NCBI GenBank assembly: GCA_003564295.1
Contig: PXFI01000254.1
Span: forward strand, 1 to 40,491
Reading direction: 5' to 3'
From: Gemmatimonadota bacterium
GTDB lineage: Bacteria > Gemmatimonadota > Gemmatimonadetes > Longimicrobiales > Gaopeijiaceae
DNA length: 40,491 bases
Of the stretch, positions 22,941 through 30,907 are shown in pieces. Made by a program: the position numbers and the translations under genes. The notes under the pieces were generated by a model. The model searched no databases. It saw only the letters and a program-made list of their open reading frames with translations, and was not told the DNA's origin. The stretch's first letter is position 1. Each line of letters starts with the position of its first letter.

Positions 22941-24338
22941 TCACACTGGTCCGGATAAGCGATCCTTCAGGTTGGTGACAAGGTTACGGAAGGGCACGTC
23001 CGCGTCCATCATCCCCTCCACCTTCCGTATGGAGTGGATCACCGTGGAGTGATCTCTCCCTCCAAACAGCTTTCCGATTTCCACCAGGGGAAGCTCCAAC
23101 AGTTCCCTGATCAGGTACATGGCGACCTGACGAGGTACGGTCAAGTCCTTTGTGCGTCGTGGAGAGCAAAGAGCTTTGGTGGTGACCTTCCACTGGTCCG
23201 CCACCAGCTCCTGTATGCTCGATACATGGATGGTCCGCTGCTCCCCGTGAGCTGCGGTTCCAAGCACTCCCTGGAGAGCGTTGCGGGCCATGGCTACAGA
23301 GATCTCTACATGTTTCAGGGAGGAGTACGCGAGAAGCTTGATTACGGCACCTTCAAGCTCCCTGACGGAGGCTGTACATGACCGAGCGATGTAATCAATG
23401 ACGTCCGGATCCAGGGTCAAAGCATCGTCGCTGGCCTTCTTCCGGAGAATGGCTACACGGGTCTCGTAGTCGGGAGGCTTGATGTCGGCTACCAACCCCC
23501 ACTCGAACCGGGAAATGAGACGCTCTTCCAGACCCGGAATCTCCTTGGGTGGCCGGTCGCTGGTCAACACAATCTGCCTGTGGGCATCAAAGAGTGCATT
23601 GAAGGTGTGGAAGAACTCTTCCTGGGTCCTCTCCTTCCCCTCGAGACAGTGTACATCGTCCACGAGGAGCAGGTCCATCTGCCGGTACCGGCGCCGGAAT
23701 TCGGGCGTCGTCCCCTCCTGAATGGCTGTGACGAGCTCGTTCACGAAATGCTCGGTGGGAGCATAGATCACCCTTTTGCGGGGATCAGCCTCCAGGATTG
23801 CGTTCCCGATGGCGTGCATGAGATGGGTCTTTCCCAGCCCCACCCCACCGTAAAGGAAGAGGGGATTGTACATTCGGGCCGGCTTTTCCGAGACCGCCAC
23901 GGCGGCGGCAGCGGCCAACTGGTTGTCCCCGCCGACGACGAACCGCTTGAAGGTGTACCGCGGATTCAGCCGCGGGCCGGTACCGGAGCCACCCATGGTT
24001 GGCGACACCTCCGGAGGCGCATGATTCCCCTTGGGTGGAGCCACGGAATCGGTGACTTCCACTGACGGAATCCGGGGAGGGGCGGCCACGGAACTGACGG
24101 AGAAAGAAATTCTCAGGGGACGTCCGACAACCCGTGCGGCGGCATCTTCGAGAAGGGGTCCGTATCTGTCTTCAAGCCACTGGCCGTGGAACTGGTCAGG
24201 GGCCTCGACGAGAAGGGATTCCTGGGAAAGTCCCGCGGGCCGGATGTCGGCCAGCCAGGTGCGGAAGGCCTGCTCGGGGAGCCCTGCCCGGACCAGCTGA
24301 AGAATGCGAGACCAGAGTTCGGCGGCGGTGAGCTCCAT
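22941..24338 (-). CDS. dnaA: Chromosomal replication initiator DnaA
   Basis: Binds DnaA boxes and opens oriC using ATP. The 465-residue protein has domain I (about 1-80), a Pro-rich linker (about 85-125), an AAA+ domain starting at NPRYTFKRFVVGGDNQ with Walker A GGVGLGKT (164-171) and Walker B LLLVDDVHC, sensor region LTSDRPPKEI, and the C-terminal DNA-binding domain with QVAMYLIRELLELPLVEIG and the signature GGRDHSTVIHSI. The length is normal. It is transcribed away from rpmH, the divergent arrangement common in bacteria, with a promoter and nested inverted repeats upstream. Confidence 0.98.
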   Translation of the reverse strand: MELTAAELWSRILQLVRAGLPEQAFRTWLADIRPAGLSQESLLVEAPDQFHGQWLEDRYGPLLEDAAARVVGRPLRISFSVSSVAAPPRIPSVEVTDSVAPPKGNHAPPEVSPTMGGSGTGPRLNPRYTFKRFVVGGDNQLAAAAAVAVSEKPARMYNPLFLYGGVGLGKTHLMHAIGNAILEADPRKRVIYAPTEHFVNELVTAIQEGTTPEFRRRYRQMDLLLVDDVHCLEGKERTQEEFFHTFNALFDAHRQIVLTSDRPPKEIPGLEERLISRFEWGLVADIKPPDYETRVAILRKKASDDALTLDPDVIDYIARSCTASVRELEGAVIKLLAYSSLKHVEISVAMARNALQGVLGTAAHGEQRTIHVSSIQELVADQWKVTTKALCSPRRTKDLTVPRQVAMYLIRELLELPLVEIGKLFGGRDHSTVIHSIRKVEGMMDADVPFRNLVTNLKDRLSGPV

Positions 24339-24398
24339 GGACGTCCGCGTGGTTCGAAGGGCAACCCGGCAAAAATTGGCTTGGAGATGGGGGCAGGG

Positions 24399-24427
24399 AA
24401 GCTATTCAGGGGTCGAGGAGAAGTCAA
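24399..24427 (-). promoter_or_regulatory. Candidate dnaA promoter
   Basis: On the reverse strand TTGACT (24427-24422), a 17-base spacer and TAGCTT (24404-24399) form a sigma-70-type promoter about 60 bases before the dnaA start. The -10 is weak (three of six). A 6-3-6 perfect dyad touches the upstream edge of the -35. Confidence 0.45.
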
Positions 24428-24461
24428 TCAGGCATGGCCTGACAGGACATGAACCCCTGAA
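24405..24461. promoter_or_regulatory. Nested inverted repeats at the dnaA promoter (operator-like)
   Basis: TTCAGGGGT (24405-24413) pairs perfectly with ACCCCTGAA (24453-24461) over 39 bases. Inside lies the dyad TCAGGC-ATG-GCCTGA (24428-24442), directly abutting the candidate -35 of dnaA. The outer left arm falls in the promoter spacer. The arrangement suggests a binding site for a dimeric regulator or looping between half-sites. Neither matches the DnaA box. Confidence 0.5.
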
Positions 24462-24479
24462 GACACCGCCGGGACGGGG

Positions 24480-24509
24480 TTGACCCTCTCCTGCCATTCC
24501 AGGTACTTT
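24480..24509 (+). promoter_or_regulatory. Candidate promoter of rpmH operon
   Basis: TTGACC (24480-24485), an 18-base spacer and TACTTT (24504-24509) give a sigma-70-like promoter about 54 bases before rpmH, divergent from dnaA. Confidence 0.5.
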
Positions 24510-24562
24510 TCAAAGCTAATCTTTGGACGTGACTCATGAAGGGTGCGGGGTGATTTCCCATG

Positions 24563-24709
24563 ATGCCGACGTACAAGCCTCGGAACCGCAAGCGGAAGAA
24601 CAAGCACGGCTTCCGGGCCCGCATGCGAACAAGGGCTGGCCGCAAGAGCCTGAACCGGCGTCGGCGGCGAGGCCGGCGTCGGCTGGTGGTGACCATCGGA
24701 TCAAAGTAA
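24563..24709 (+). CDS. rpmH: Large ribosomal subunit protein bL34
   Basis: This 48-residue, extremely basic protein starts [21 protein letters not shown], split here as [10 protein letters not shown] then [11 protein letters not shown], and ends with a run of Arg and VVTIGSK, as in bL34. It is too short for long-frame gene lists but unmistakable. A second ATG at 24560 directly precedes it and would add one Met; GGGGTGA at 24547-24553 could serve either. It heads the rpmH-rnpA-yidD-yidC-mnmE-acyP-mnmG series and lies divergent from dnaA. rnpA follows within 50 bases. Confidence 0.96.
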   Translation: MPTYKPRNRKRKNKHGFRARMRTRAGRKSLNRRRRRGRRRLVVTIGSK

Positions 24710-24758
24710 GCTCGTGGGGGAGGAGCAGGCGGGCGCGGAGATGTGTGGTGGCCTCCGG

Positions 24759-25118
24759 ATGCCTCCCGCGAGCCGGATCACCAGGACCAGGGAGATCACG
24801 GCGCTCCTGCGGAGGGGAAGGAAGAGGAAGACGTCACACCTGGACGTCTTTTTTTTATCTTCCAGGGGGCCAGGGGCCCGGATAGGGCTGGTGGTGCCGA
24901 AGTATCAACGGAGCGCGGTGGCCCGGAACCTGATCAAGCGCCGGCTCAGGGAGCTGAGTCGGCGAGAGGTGCTGCCCCGCCTCCGGCAGTCGTCGCTATC
25001 GTTGGATCTCCTGATCAGGGTCCGGAGAGAGGCATATGATGCCACGTACCGTGAGCTCCGGATGGAATTGTTGAAGGTTACTGAGGAGCTATGTTCAGGG
25101 GAATTTTCCTGGGGCTGA
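24759..25118 (+). CDS. rnpA: Ribonuclease P protein component
   Basis: Protein partner of the RNase P ribozyme that matures tRNA 5' ends. From ATG 24759 the product has 119 residues, with the N-terminal [34 protein letters not shown] and the RNR-type signature [12 protein letters not shown]. Earlier in-frame starts exist (ATG 24741, GTG 24714), but the family normally begins only a few residues before the RTR segment, so 24759 is preferred with moderate confidence. The 3' end overlaps yidD by 28 bases, a frequent arrangement. Confidence 0.93.
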   Translation: MPPASRITRTREITALLRRGRKRKTSHLDVFFLSSRGPGARIGLVVPKYQRSAVARNLIKRRLRELSRREVLPRLRQSSLSLDLLIRVRREAYDATYRELRMELLKVTEELCSGEFSWG

Positions 25119-25303
25119 TCCGGTTCTACCGCAGAGCGGTATCACCGTTCACGGCGCCGTCGTGTCGGTTTACCCCCAGTTGTTCCGCCTACGCCCAAGA
25201 AGCTGTAAACAGATATGGAGCTGGCAGGGGAGGCTGGCTGACCCTGCGCCGCCTGCTGCGCTGCCATCCCTTCGGAGGTAAGGGATACGACCCGGTACCA
25301 TGA
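25091..25303 (+). CDS. yidD: Membrane protein insertion efficiency factor YidD
   Basis: This 70-residue membrane-associated protein assists YidC-dependent insertion. It has the family core: [22 protein letters not shown] with conserved Cys and Pro, [25 protein letters not shown] at the end. It starts inside rnpA (28-base overlap), and its stop overlaps the yidC start as ATGA, so translation of all three is probably coupled. The amphipathic N-terminal helix (residues 1-20) would bind the membrane. Confidence 0.95.
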   Translation: MFRGIFLGLIRFYRRAVSPFTAPSCRFTPSCSAYAQEAVNRYGAGRGGWLTLRRLLRCHPFGGKGYDPVP

Positions 25304-27039
25304 GAACCGAGATCCGATTTCTTTTAGCGGTGGTCCTGATGATCGGCGTGCTGGTCATCACCAACATCGCCTTTCCCCCTCTTCCCCCGGAGGAACCTCC
25401 CACGCCGGAGCTCATTGAGCCCGAGTTGCCGGTCCACACCCCGGATCCGGAGAGGCTGGAGCCCCCGACGGACCCAATCCCCCCGCTGGACGTTGCCATT
25501 CCCGATGAGGTGGAAAGGGATCCACTGGCGGTTCTTTCAAGGGACACCGTGCCTGCCGTGGCCACGGAGCTTGAGCGGGTTCCCGAGACAGTCCTGGTGG
25601 AGGGTCCGCTCTACAGGTTCACATTCTCCCCAATGGGAGCCCGTCTCGTCTCCGCCAGGCTCCTCCGTTTCGAGTCGTTCACCTTGGAAGGCGCGGTGGA
25701 GCTGGTCTATCCCGATGGGCCCGGGGCCCTCGGATCCCGATTCCTGGTCGGACGGGACACCCTGGATCTGCGGGATCTCCGCTTCGAGGTGGAGCCGGAG
25801 GGGGGGCTCCGCCTCGTGGAAGGTGATGGAGAGCAATCCCTGACGTTCACCTACCAGCACCCTACTCATCCGTTCACATACGTGGTGGAGTACACCTTCA
25901 GTCCGGACGACTATGTGGTTGGAGTCTCGGGCAGGGTGAGGGGCATCGATGCGCAGCTTGCCTTTGTCGATCTGGGGACGGGCATTCCCTTCAACGAGCC
26001 CCAGGAGCGTGACGAGGCCAGGGCGGCAGCTTATGTGGTCAATCACCTTCGTCAGGGTATCCGGTCGCAACCCTTGAACAGGGTGGCAGAGGTCCGATTG
26101 GAGGAGGGACCGTTTCGGTGGGTCGCCTTCAAGAGCAAGTACTTCGTCAAGGTCATGTTGGCCGGCAAGGTGGAGGAGGACCAGGCCCATTTCGGAGGAG
26201 CCCTCGTCCGAGACCTGCCGCAGGAGCATCAGGCCCACTTGAGCGTGAGCCATGCCATCCCTTCCGATGGATCCTTCGGGTACCGTCTGTTCATGGGCCC
26301 ACAAGAGTTCGCCCGCCTGGCCAACGTGGGAGAGGATCTCCAGAACGTGAATCCCTACGGCTGGAGGTTCTTCAGGCCCATCGTCCGACCGTTCGTGGGG
26401 GTCATCATGACGCTCCTGGTGTTCCTGCACGAGAACCTGCGATTGGGGTATGGCTGGGTCTTGATGCTCTTCGGTGTGATGCTGAGGGTGGTTCTCTACC
26501 CGTTGAACCAGAAGGCCATGAGGGCCCAGATGCGCAACATGGCCGTGCAGCCGCTTCTGCAGGAGATCCAGACGAAGTACAAGGACAATCCCGAGAAGCT
26601 GCAGAAGGAGATGATGAAGCTCTACAAAGAGCACGGGTTCAACCCCGTGGCCGGTTGCCTTCCCATGCTCCTGCCCTGGCCGATTCTCATCGCCCTCTTC
26701 TTCGTCTTCCAGAACACCATCGTGCTCCGGGGGGTACCGTTCCTCTGGTTGCCGGACCTCTCGGCCCCGGATCCGTACTACATCCTTCCTGTGTTCCTGG
26801 GCGTGTCCATGTTCCTCCTCCAATGGGTGACCATGCGATCCATGCCCCAGAGCAACCCACAGATGAAGATGATGATGTACATCCTGCCCGTCATGATGGT
26901 GTTCATCTTCTTCAGCCTCGCCTCCGGGTTGAACCTCTATTACGCCACCGCCAACGTGGCCACGCTTCCCCAGCAGATGCTCATCGCCAGGGAGCGGAAG
27001 AGGGTCCAGGCCCAGGCTTCGTTGACCGCCAGCAAGTGA
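25300..27039 (+). CDS. yidC: Membrane protein insertase YidC
   Basis: Inserts and folds inner-membrane proteins with or without SecYEG. The 579-residue protein has an N-terminal membrane helix (about 7-26), an acidic Pro-rich linker (about 27-70), a large periplasmic beta domain (about 80-350) as in Gram-negative YidC, then the conserved core with [30 protein letters not shown]-like wording ([15 protein letters not shown]), [19 protein letters not shown] and C-terminal helices ending [13 protein letters not shown]. The large periplasmic domain shows a diderm host. It is coupled to yidD by ATGA and followed 47 bases later by mnmE. Confidence 0.97.
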   Translation: MRTEIRFLLAVVLMIGVLVITNIAFPPLPPEEPPTPELIEPELPVHTPDPERLEPPTDPIPPLDVAIPDEVERDPLAVLSRDTVPAVATELERVPETVLVEGPLYRFTFSPMGARLVSARLLRFESFTLEGAVELVYPDGPGALGSRFLVGRDTLDLRDLRFEVEPEGGLRLVEGDGEQSLTFTYQHPTHPFTYVVEYTFSPDDYVVGVSGRVRGIDAQLAFVDLGTGIPFNEPQERDEARAAAYVVNHLRQGIRSQPLNRVAEVRLEEGPFRWVAFKSKYFVKVMLAGKVEEDQAHFGGALVRDLPQEHQAHLSVSHAIPSDGSFGYRLFMGPQEFARLANVGEDLQNVNPYGWRFFRPIVRPFVGVIMTLLVFLHENLRLGYGWVLMLFGVMLRVVLYPLNQKAMRAQMRNMAVQPLLQEIQTKYKDNPEKLQKEMMKLYKEHGFNPVAGCLPMLLPWPILIALFFVFQNTIVLRGVPFLWLPDLSAPDPYYILPVFLGVSMFLLQWVTMRSMPQSNPQMKMMMYILPVMMVFIFFSLASGLNLYYATANVATLPQQMLIARERKRVQAQASLTASK

Positions 27040-27086
27040 GACGTCGGCTCCCGGCCTCCCCGGAATCGGTGGTGCCAGGATGAGAG

Positions 27087-28493
27087 ATGGCCAACGCTGA
27101 CACCATTGTTGCCCTCGGGACGCCGCCAGGTGTCGCAGCCCTCTCGGTGATCCGCCTTTCGGGTCCTTCTTGCGCGGAGATCGTCAGGCGCATCTGTCCC
27201 GGGATCCCGGCGGAGCCGGAACCGAGAAGAGCCATGCTTGCGAGAGCATTGGACCCGGATACGGGTGCGTCCCTGGACCAGGTCCTGGTGACGGTGTTCC
27301 CTGGTCCGGAGAGCTACACGGGGGAGGACATGGCCGAGGTGTCTTGCCACGGTGGTTGGCTGTCCCCGGCGTTGATCCTCGAGGCCTGCCTCTGTGCCGG
27401 GGCCCTGAGGGCCCAGGAGGGCGAGTTCACCCGGCGCGCTTTCCTCAACGGGAAGATGGACCTCCTCCAGGTGGAGGCCGTCCTGGACCTCATCGAGAGT
27501 CGCACCCCCGCTCTGCACGGCGCCGCGGTCCATCAGCTCGAGCGGGGCCTTTCCCGGAGAATAGGGGGGCTGAGGGAGGGGCTCGTGGACCTGGAGGCCA
27601 TGCTGATGCACCACCTGGACTTCCCGGAGGAGGACGATCCGCCTGTGCCCACCCCTCGGATCCTCGCCAGGGCCGGTGATCTGGTGGGGATGATGGAGGA
27701 GCTTCTTCGGACGGCTCCGGAAGGAGAGCTGCTTCGGGAGGGCGCCGTGACGGTGCTGGCGGGACTGCCGAATTCGGGAAAGTCCAGCCTCTTCAACGCA
27801 CTGCTCGGGGAGGAGAGGGCCATCGTCACCGAGGTTCCGGGTACCACCCGGGATGCGCTGGAGGCCGTGGTCTCCCTGGGGGGGTTTCCTTTCCGCCTGG
27901 TGGATACGGCAGGCCTTCGGGAGACCCGGGAGAAGGTGGAGCGGATGGGGGTGGAGGTGGCGCGACGGTATCTGAGGGGAGCCGATGTGATCTTGTTCTG
28001 TGTTGAAGCGGAACGAGCCCTCCAGGTTTCGGAAAGACGATTCCTGGACGAGGTGGCGGAGACCCCGGTGGTGCTCGTCAGGACGAAATCGGACCTGCAT
28101 GCGGGAGAGGAGCCCCGGGCTCCCCGGGGGCCGGAGCCGTTACCGGAGCCGGAGGGGGCGGGACACGGCATTGAGGGTGTGGTCAGCCTTTCGGCCAAGA
28201 CCGGCCGAGGTCTGGAACAGTTGCGGGACCTTCTCCCGGGCTTGGCGTTCCGGGGCCTGGTAAGCTCTGGTGCGGAGATCCCCGTCCTCACCCGGCGGCG
28301 TCACGCTGGAGCGATCGGGGTCGCCCTGGAGGAGCTCCGAGCCTTTGTGGAGGCACTGGCCGGCGGTCTTCCTGCGGAGGTGGCGGCCACACACCTTAGG
28401 CCTGCCGAGACAGCCCTGGAGGAGCTGCTGGGCGTGATCCCCCGTGAGGAGGTTCTGGACCGTCTGTTCCAGGATTTCTGCATCGGAAAGTAG
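27087..28493 (+). CDS. mnmE: tRNA modification GTPase MnmE (TrmE)
   Basis: With MnmG, makes the 5-carboxymethylaminomethyl group at wobble U34 of certain tRNAs. The 468-residue protein has the folate-binding N-terminal domain (ADTIVALGTPPGVAALSVIRLSG), PGPESYTGEDMAEVSCHGG and FTRRAFLNGKMDL, then an inserted G domain with GLPNSGKSS (226-234), a DTAGLRET switch and TKSDL, and the C-terminal FQDFCIGK with its essential Cys. The stop codon TAG overlaps the ribosome site of the acylphosphatase gene. The two modification genes are separated here only by that small gene. Confidence 0.97.
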   Translation: MANADTIVALGTPPGVAALSVIRLSGPSCAEIVRRICPGIPAEPEPRRAMLARALDPDTGASLDQVLVTVFPGPESYTGEDMAEVSCHGGWLSPALILEACLCAGALRAQEGEFTRRAFLNGKMDLLQVEAVLDLIESRTPALHGAAVHQLERGLSRRIGGLREGLVDLEAMLMHHLDFPEEDDPPVPTPRILARAGDLVGMMEELLRTAPEGELLREGAVTVLAGLPNSGKSSLFNALLGEERAIVTEVPGTTRDALEAVVSLGGFPFRLVDTAGLRETREKVERMGVEVARRYLRGADVILFCVEAERALQVSERRFLDEVAETPVVLVRTKSDLHAGEEPRAPRGPEPLPEPEGAGHGIEGVVSLSAKTGRGLEQLRDLLPGLAFRGLVSSGAEIPVLTRRRHAGAIGVALEELRAFVEALAGGLPAEVAATHLRPAETALEELLGVIPREEVLDRLFQDFCIGK

Positions 28494-28503
28494 GAGAAGC
28501 ACG

Positions 28504-28800
28504 GTGTCCAGAGAGGAATTGCTACAGCGAGGGTACCGGATCAGTGGTCGGGTTCAGGGAGTGTTCTTCAGGGTCTGGACCCGGGAGATGGCAGAGGAAC
28601 TGGGTCTGCGGGGGACGGTGAGGAACCGGCCGGACGGCTCGGTGGAAGCCCATGTCCTGGGGTTCCGAGAGGCGCTGGCGCGGTTCGAGGCTCGATTGTG
28701 GGACGGGCCCCCTGCGGCTAGGGTGGAGGGGGTGGTGGAACTGGAATCCCGGGAACCGATCCCTCCAGCCCCGTTTCGAATTCTTTCGTCGGCTCCATGA
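28504..28800 (+). CDS. acyP: Acylphosphatase
   Basis: Hydrolyses acyl phosphates. The 98-residue protein has the signature GRVQGVFFR with catalytic Arg23, and GTVRNRPDGSVE with catalytic Asn41. The start is GTG at 28504, supported by AGGAG at 28493-28497; a longer frame to 28444 runs inside mnmE and lacks homology. Its stop overlaps the mnmG start (ATGA at 28797-28800). Placement between mnmE and mnmG is unusual and may be simple operon packing; no link to tRNA modification is known to me. Confidence 0.93.
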   Translation: MSREELLQRGYRISGRVQGVFFRVWTREMAEELGLRGTVRNRPDGSVEAHVLGFREALARFEARLWDGPPAARVEGVVELESREPIPPAPFRILSSAP

Positions 28801-30734
28801 CTCCCCGTTACGACGTCATCGTCATCGGCGGAGGCCATGCAGGCGTGGAGGCTGCTGCCGCGTCCGCCCGGTTGGGATGCAGGACGCTGCTGCTGACGCC
28901 TGATCTGTCCCGCCTGGGTCAGTTGAGCTGCAATCCGGCCATTGGGGGCGTTGCCAAGGGGATCGTGGTTCGGGAGGTGGACGCCCTGGGGGGACTGCTG
29001 GGGCGGGCCGCGGACGCCGCCCGGATCCATTTCCGGATGTTGAATCGTTCGAAGGGGCCGGCGGTCTGGGGGCCCCGGGCCCAATGCGACAGGGGCCTCT
29101 ACCCCCGCATGGTGAGGCAGGCTCTCGAGGAATTGGAGGGATTGGAACTCTTCCAGGAGATGGTGACGAGGGTGGAGTTGGGGGGGGAGGAGGGGTTTGG
29201 GGTGGAGACCCTCGGGGGGCTTCGCTTTCAGGGGAAGGCGGTGGTGGTGACCACGGGGACGTTCCTGAGGGGAAGAATCCATGTGGGGACTGGCACCGGG
29301 ATCTCAGGGGGGCGGGCGGGCGAAGCCCCGTCCGTGGAGCTGGCGGAGGCGTTGGAGGGGCTCGGGCTGGAGATGGCCCGATTCAAGACGGGGACGCCTC
29401 CCCGCGTGGACGGCCGGACGGTGGATTTCGCCAGACTGAAGTTGCAGCCGGGGGACGGAGAGAGCTTTCGGTTCAGCCTCTACAGCCGGGAAGCGTCGCT
29501 GCCGGAGAAGCCCTGTTGGACCACTTGGACCGGAGAAGGGCTCAAGAAGGTGGTTCAGGAGAACCTCCAGCGAAGCGCTCTCTACGGTGGAGTGATCTCG
29601 GGAAGAGGGCCTCGGTATTGTCCTTCCATCGAGGACAAGGTCGTCCGGTTTCCGGAGGCGGCGGGGCATCAGGTCTTCTTGGAGCCGGAGGGGCTGGAAA
29701 CCAGCGAGCTCTATGTGAATGGGCTCTCTACCTCTCTGCCGGCCGACGTACAGGAGGTCCTCCTGCGGACGGTCCCGGGGCTGGAGGAAGTGCGTATGAC
29801 GAAGGTGGGATATGCCATCGAGTACGACTACTTCCCTCCTCACCAACTCCAGAGCACCCTGGAGGTGAAGGGGATGCCCGGACTGTTTCTGGCGGGACAG
29901 GTTAATGGGACGACGGGCTATGAAGAGGCTGCGGGGCAAGGGCTGGTGGCCGGGGCCAATGCGGCTCTGAAGGTGCAAGCCAGACGACCTTTCGTGCTGG
30001 AGCGGGACCAGGCCTACATCGGGGTCCTCATCGACGACCTGGTCACCAAGGGTGTGGACGAACCCTATCGCCTCTTCACCTCCCGGGCCGAGTTTCGTGT
30101 GCTTTTGAGACAGGACAACGCAGCAAGCCGCCTGGGGCCCCTGGCCCGGGACCTTGGGCTTCTGACCTTCCGCCAGGAGAGAGCCTTGAAGGAACGGCTG
30201 GCCCTGGAAGAGACCGTGCGAGTGTGGTTCCGAGATACGTCCCTCTCGCCTGAAGTGGCGAACCAGGTGTTGGGGGAAGGAGCCGGCGAGCATGTCTCCG
30301 AGGCGACCCGGGCCGTGGAGCTTCTGAAGCGTCCCGGGGTGGGAGCAGAACGATTGGCGGAGGCCGGGGGGGGGCTGGTTGAGGCGGAGGGCATGAGGGA
30401 TGCCATGGTCGCCGTGGAGGTGGAGGTGAAGTACCAGGGATATGTGGCAAGGGAGGTGGAGCGGGCCCGGAGACTCCGGGAACAAGCCGACTTCCAGCTC
30501 CACCAGGACCTCCCCTACCGCCAGTTTGTCACGCTGTCCATGGAAGCCCGGGAAAAGCTGGAGCGCATCCGCCCCGGAAGCCTGGCCCAGGCAGGAAGAA
30601 TCCCCGGCGTATCCCCCGCAGACCTCCAGAATCTCATGATGGAGGTGAGGAGGTGGAAGAAGGACGGGCAGCCACGGCCCACCCTCTCCTCATCACCCGC
30701 CTCACCCGGGCACTCGGAGCGGAATGGAGAATAG
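28797..30734 (+). CDS. mnmG: tRNA uridine 5-carboxymethylaminomethyl modification enzyme MnmG (GidA)
   Basis: FAD-dependent partner of MnmE in U34 modification. The 645-residue protein opens with the dinucleotide motif VIVIGGGHAGVEAA, then LSCNPAIGGVAKG, VDALGG, MLNRSKGPAVWGPRAQ, FKTGTPPR, a YCPSIEDK segment, the C-terminal NGTTGYEEAAGQGL and SRAEFRVLLRQDNA, and ends with a helical tail region YRQFVTLSMEAREKLERIRP and GVSPADLQNLM. About 20 extra residues follow the usual end. It is coupled to acyP. A strong hairpin lies 22 bases past the stop, probably closing the operon. Confidence 0.97.
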   Translation: MTPRYDVIVIGGGHAGVEAAAASARLGCRTLLLTPDLSRLGQLSCNPAIGGVAKGIVVREVDALGGLLGRAADAARIHFRMLNRSKGPAVWGPRAQCDRGLYPRMVRQALEELEGLELFQEMVTRVELGGEEGFGVETLGGLRFQGKAVVVTTGTFLRGRIHVGTGTGISGGRAGEAPSVELAEALEGLGLEMARFKTGTPPRVDGRTVDFARLKLQPGDGESFRFSLYSREASLPEKPCWTTWTGEGLKKVVQENLQRSALYGGVISGRGPRYCPSIEDKVVRFPEAAGHQVFLEPEGLETSELYVNGLSTSLPADVQEVLLRTVPGLEEVRMTKVGYAIEYDYFPPHQLQSTLEVKGMPGLFLAGQVNGTTGYEEAAGQGLVAGANAALKVQARRPFVLERDQAYIGVLIDDLVTKGVDEPYRLFTSRAEFRVLLRQDNAASRLGPLARDLGLLTFRQERALKERLALEETVRVWFRDTSLSPEVANQVLGEGAGEHVSEATRAVELLKRPGVGAERLAEAGGGLVEAEGMRDAMVAVEVEVKYQGYVAREVERARRLREQADFQLHQDLPYRQFVTLSMEAREKLERIRPGSLAQAGRIPGVSPADLQNLMMEVRRWKKDGQPRPTLSSSPASPGHSERNGE

Positions 30735-30755
30735 CTTCCCACACACCGCCCGGTT

Positions 30756-30789
30756 CCTCTCGGCTTCAGGTCCCTCACTGAAGGAGAGG
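30756..30789 (+). terminator. Long hairpin after mnmG (terminator or 3' stabiliser)
   Basis: CCTCTC (30756-30761) plus CTTCAG (30764-30769) pair perfectly with CTGAAG (30778-30783) plus GAGAGG (30784-30789), giving 12 pairs with a 2-base bulge and an 8-base loop. There is no T-run after it, so it may act with Rho or as a message-end structure. Confidence 0.55.
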
Positions 30790-30860
30790 GCCAGACGGCG
30801 GGACTCGGCGGCGTCCCCGGCAACCTGTATGCACTTGCCTAAAGATGCAACGCGGAAACC

Positions 30861-30905
30861 TCGACAGTCGGTTGACACGAGCCTGGTGGGGATGCGAAGT
30901 TGACA
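30861..30905. promoter_or_regulatory. TTGACA-type repeats before the CarH-like gene (candidate operator)
   Basis: TCGACA (30861-30866), TTGACA (30872-30877) and TTGACA (30900-30905) lie just before the start at 30908. The first two are spaced by 11 bases, the repeat period of operators described for CarH-type regulators, which usually cover a -35 element. No good -10 follows at 16-18 bases, so the promoter is unclear and the operator call is speculative. Confidence 0.35.
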
Positions 30906-30907
30906 AC

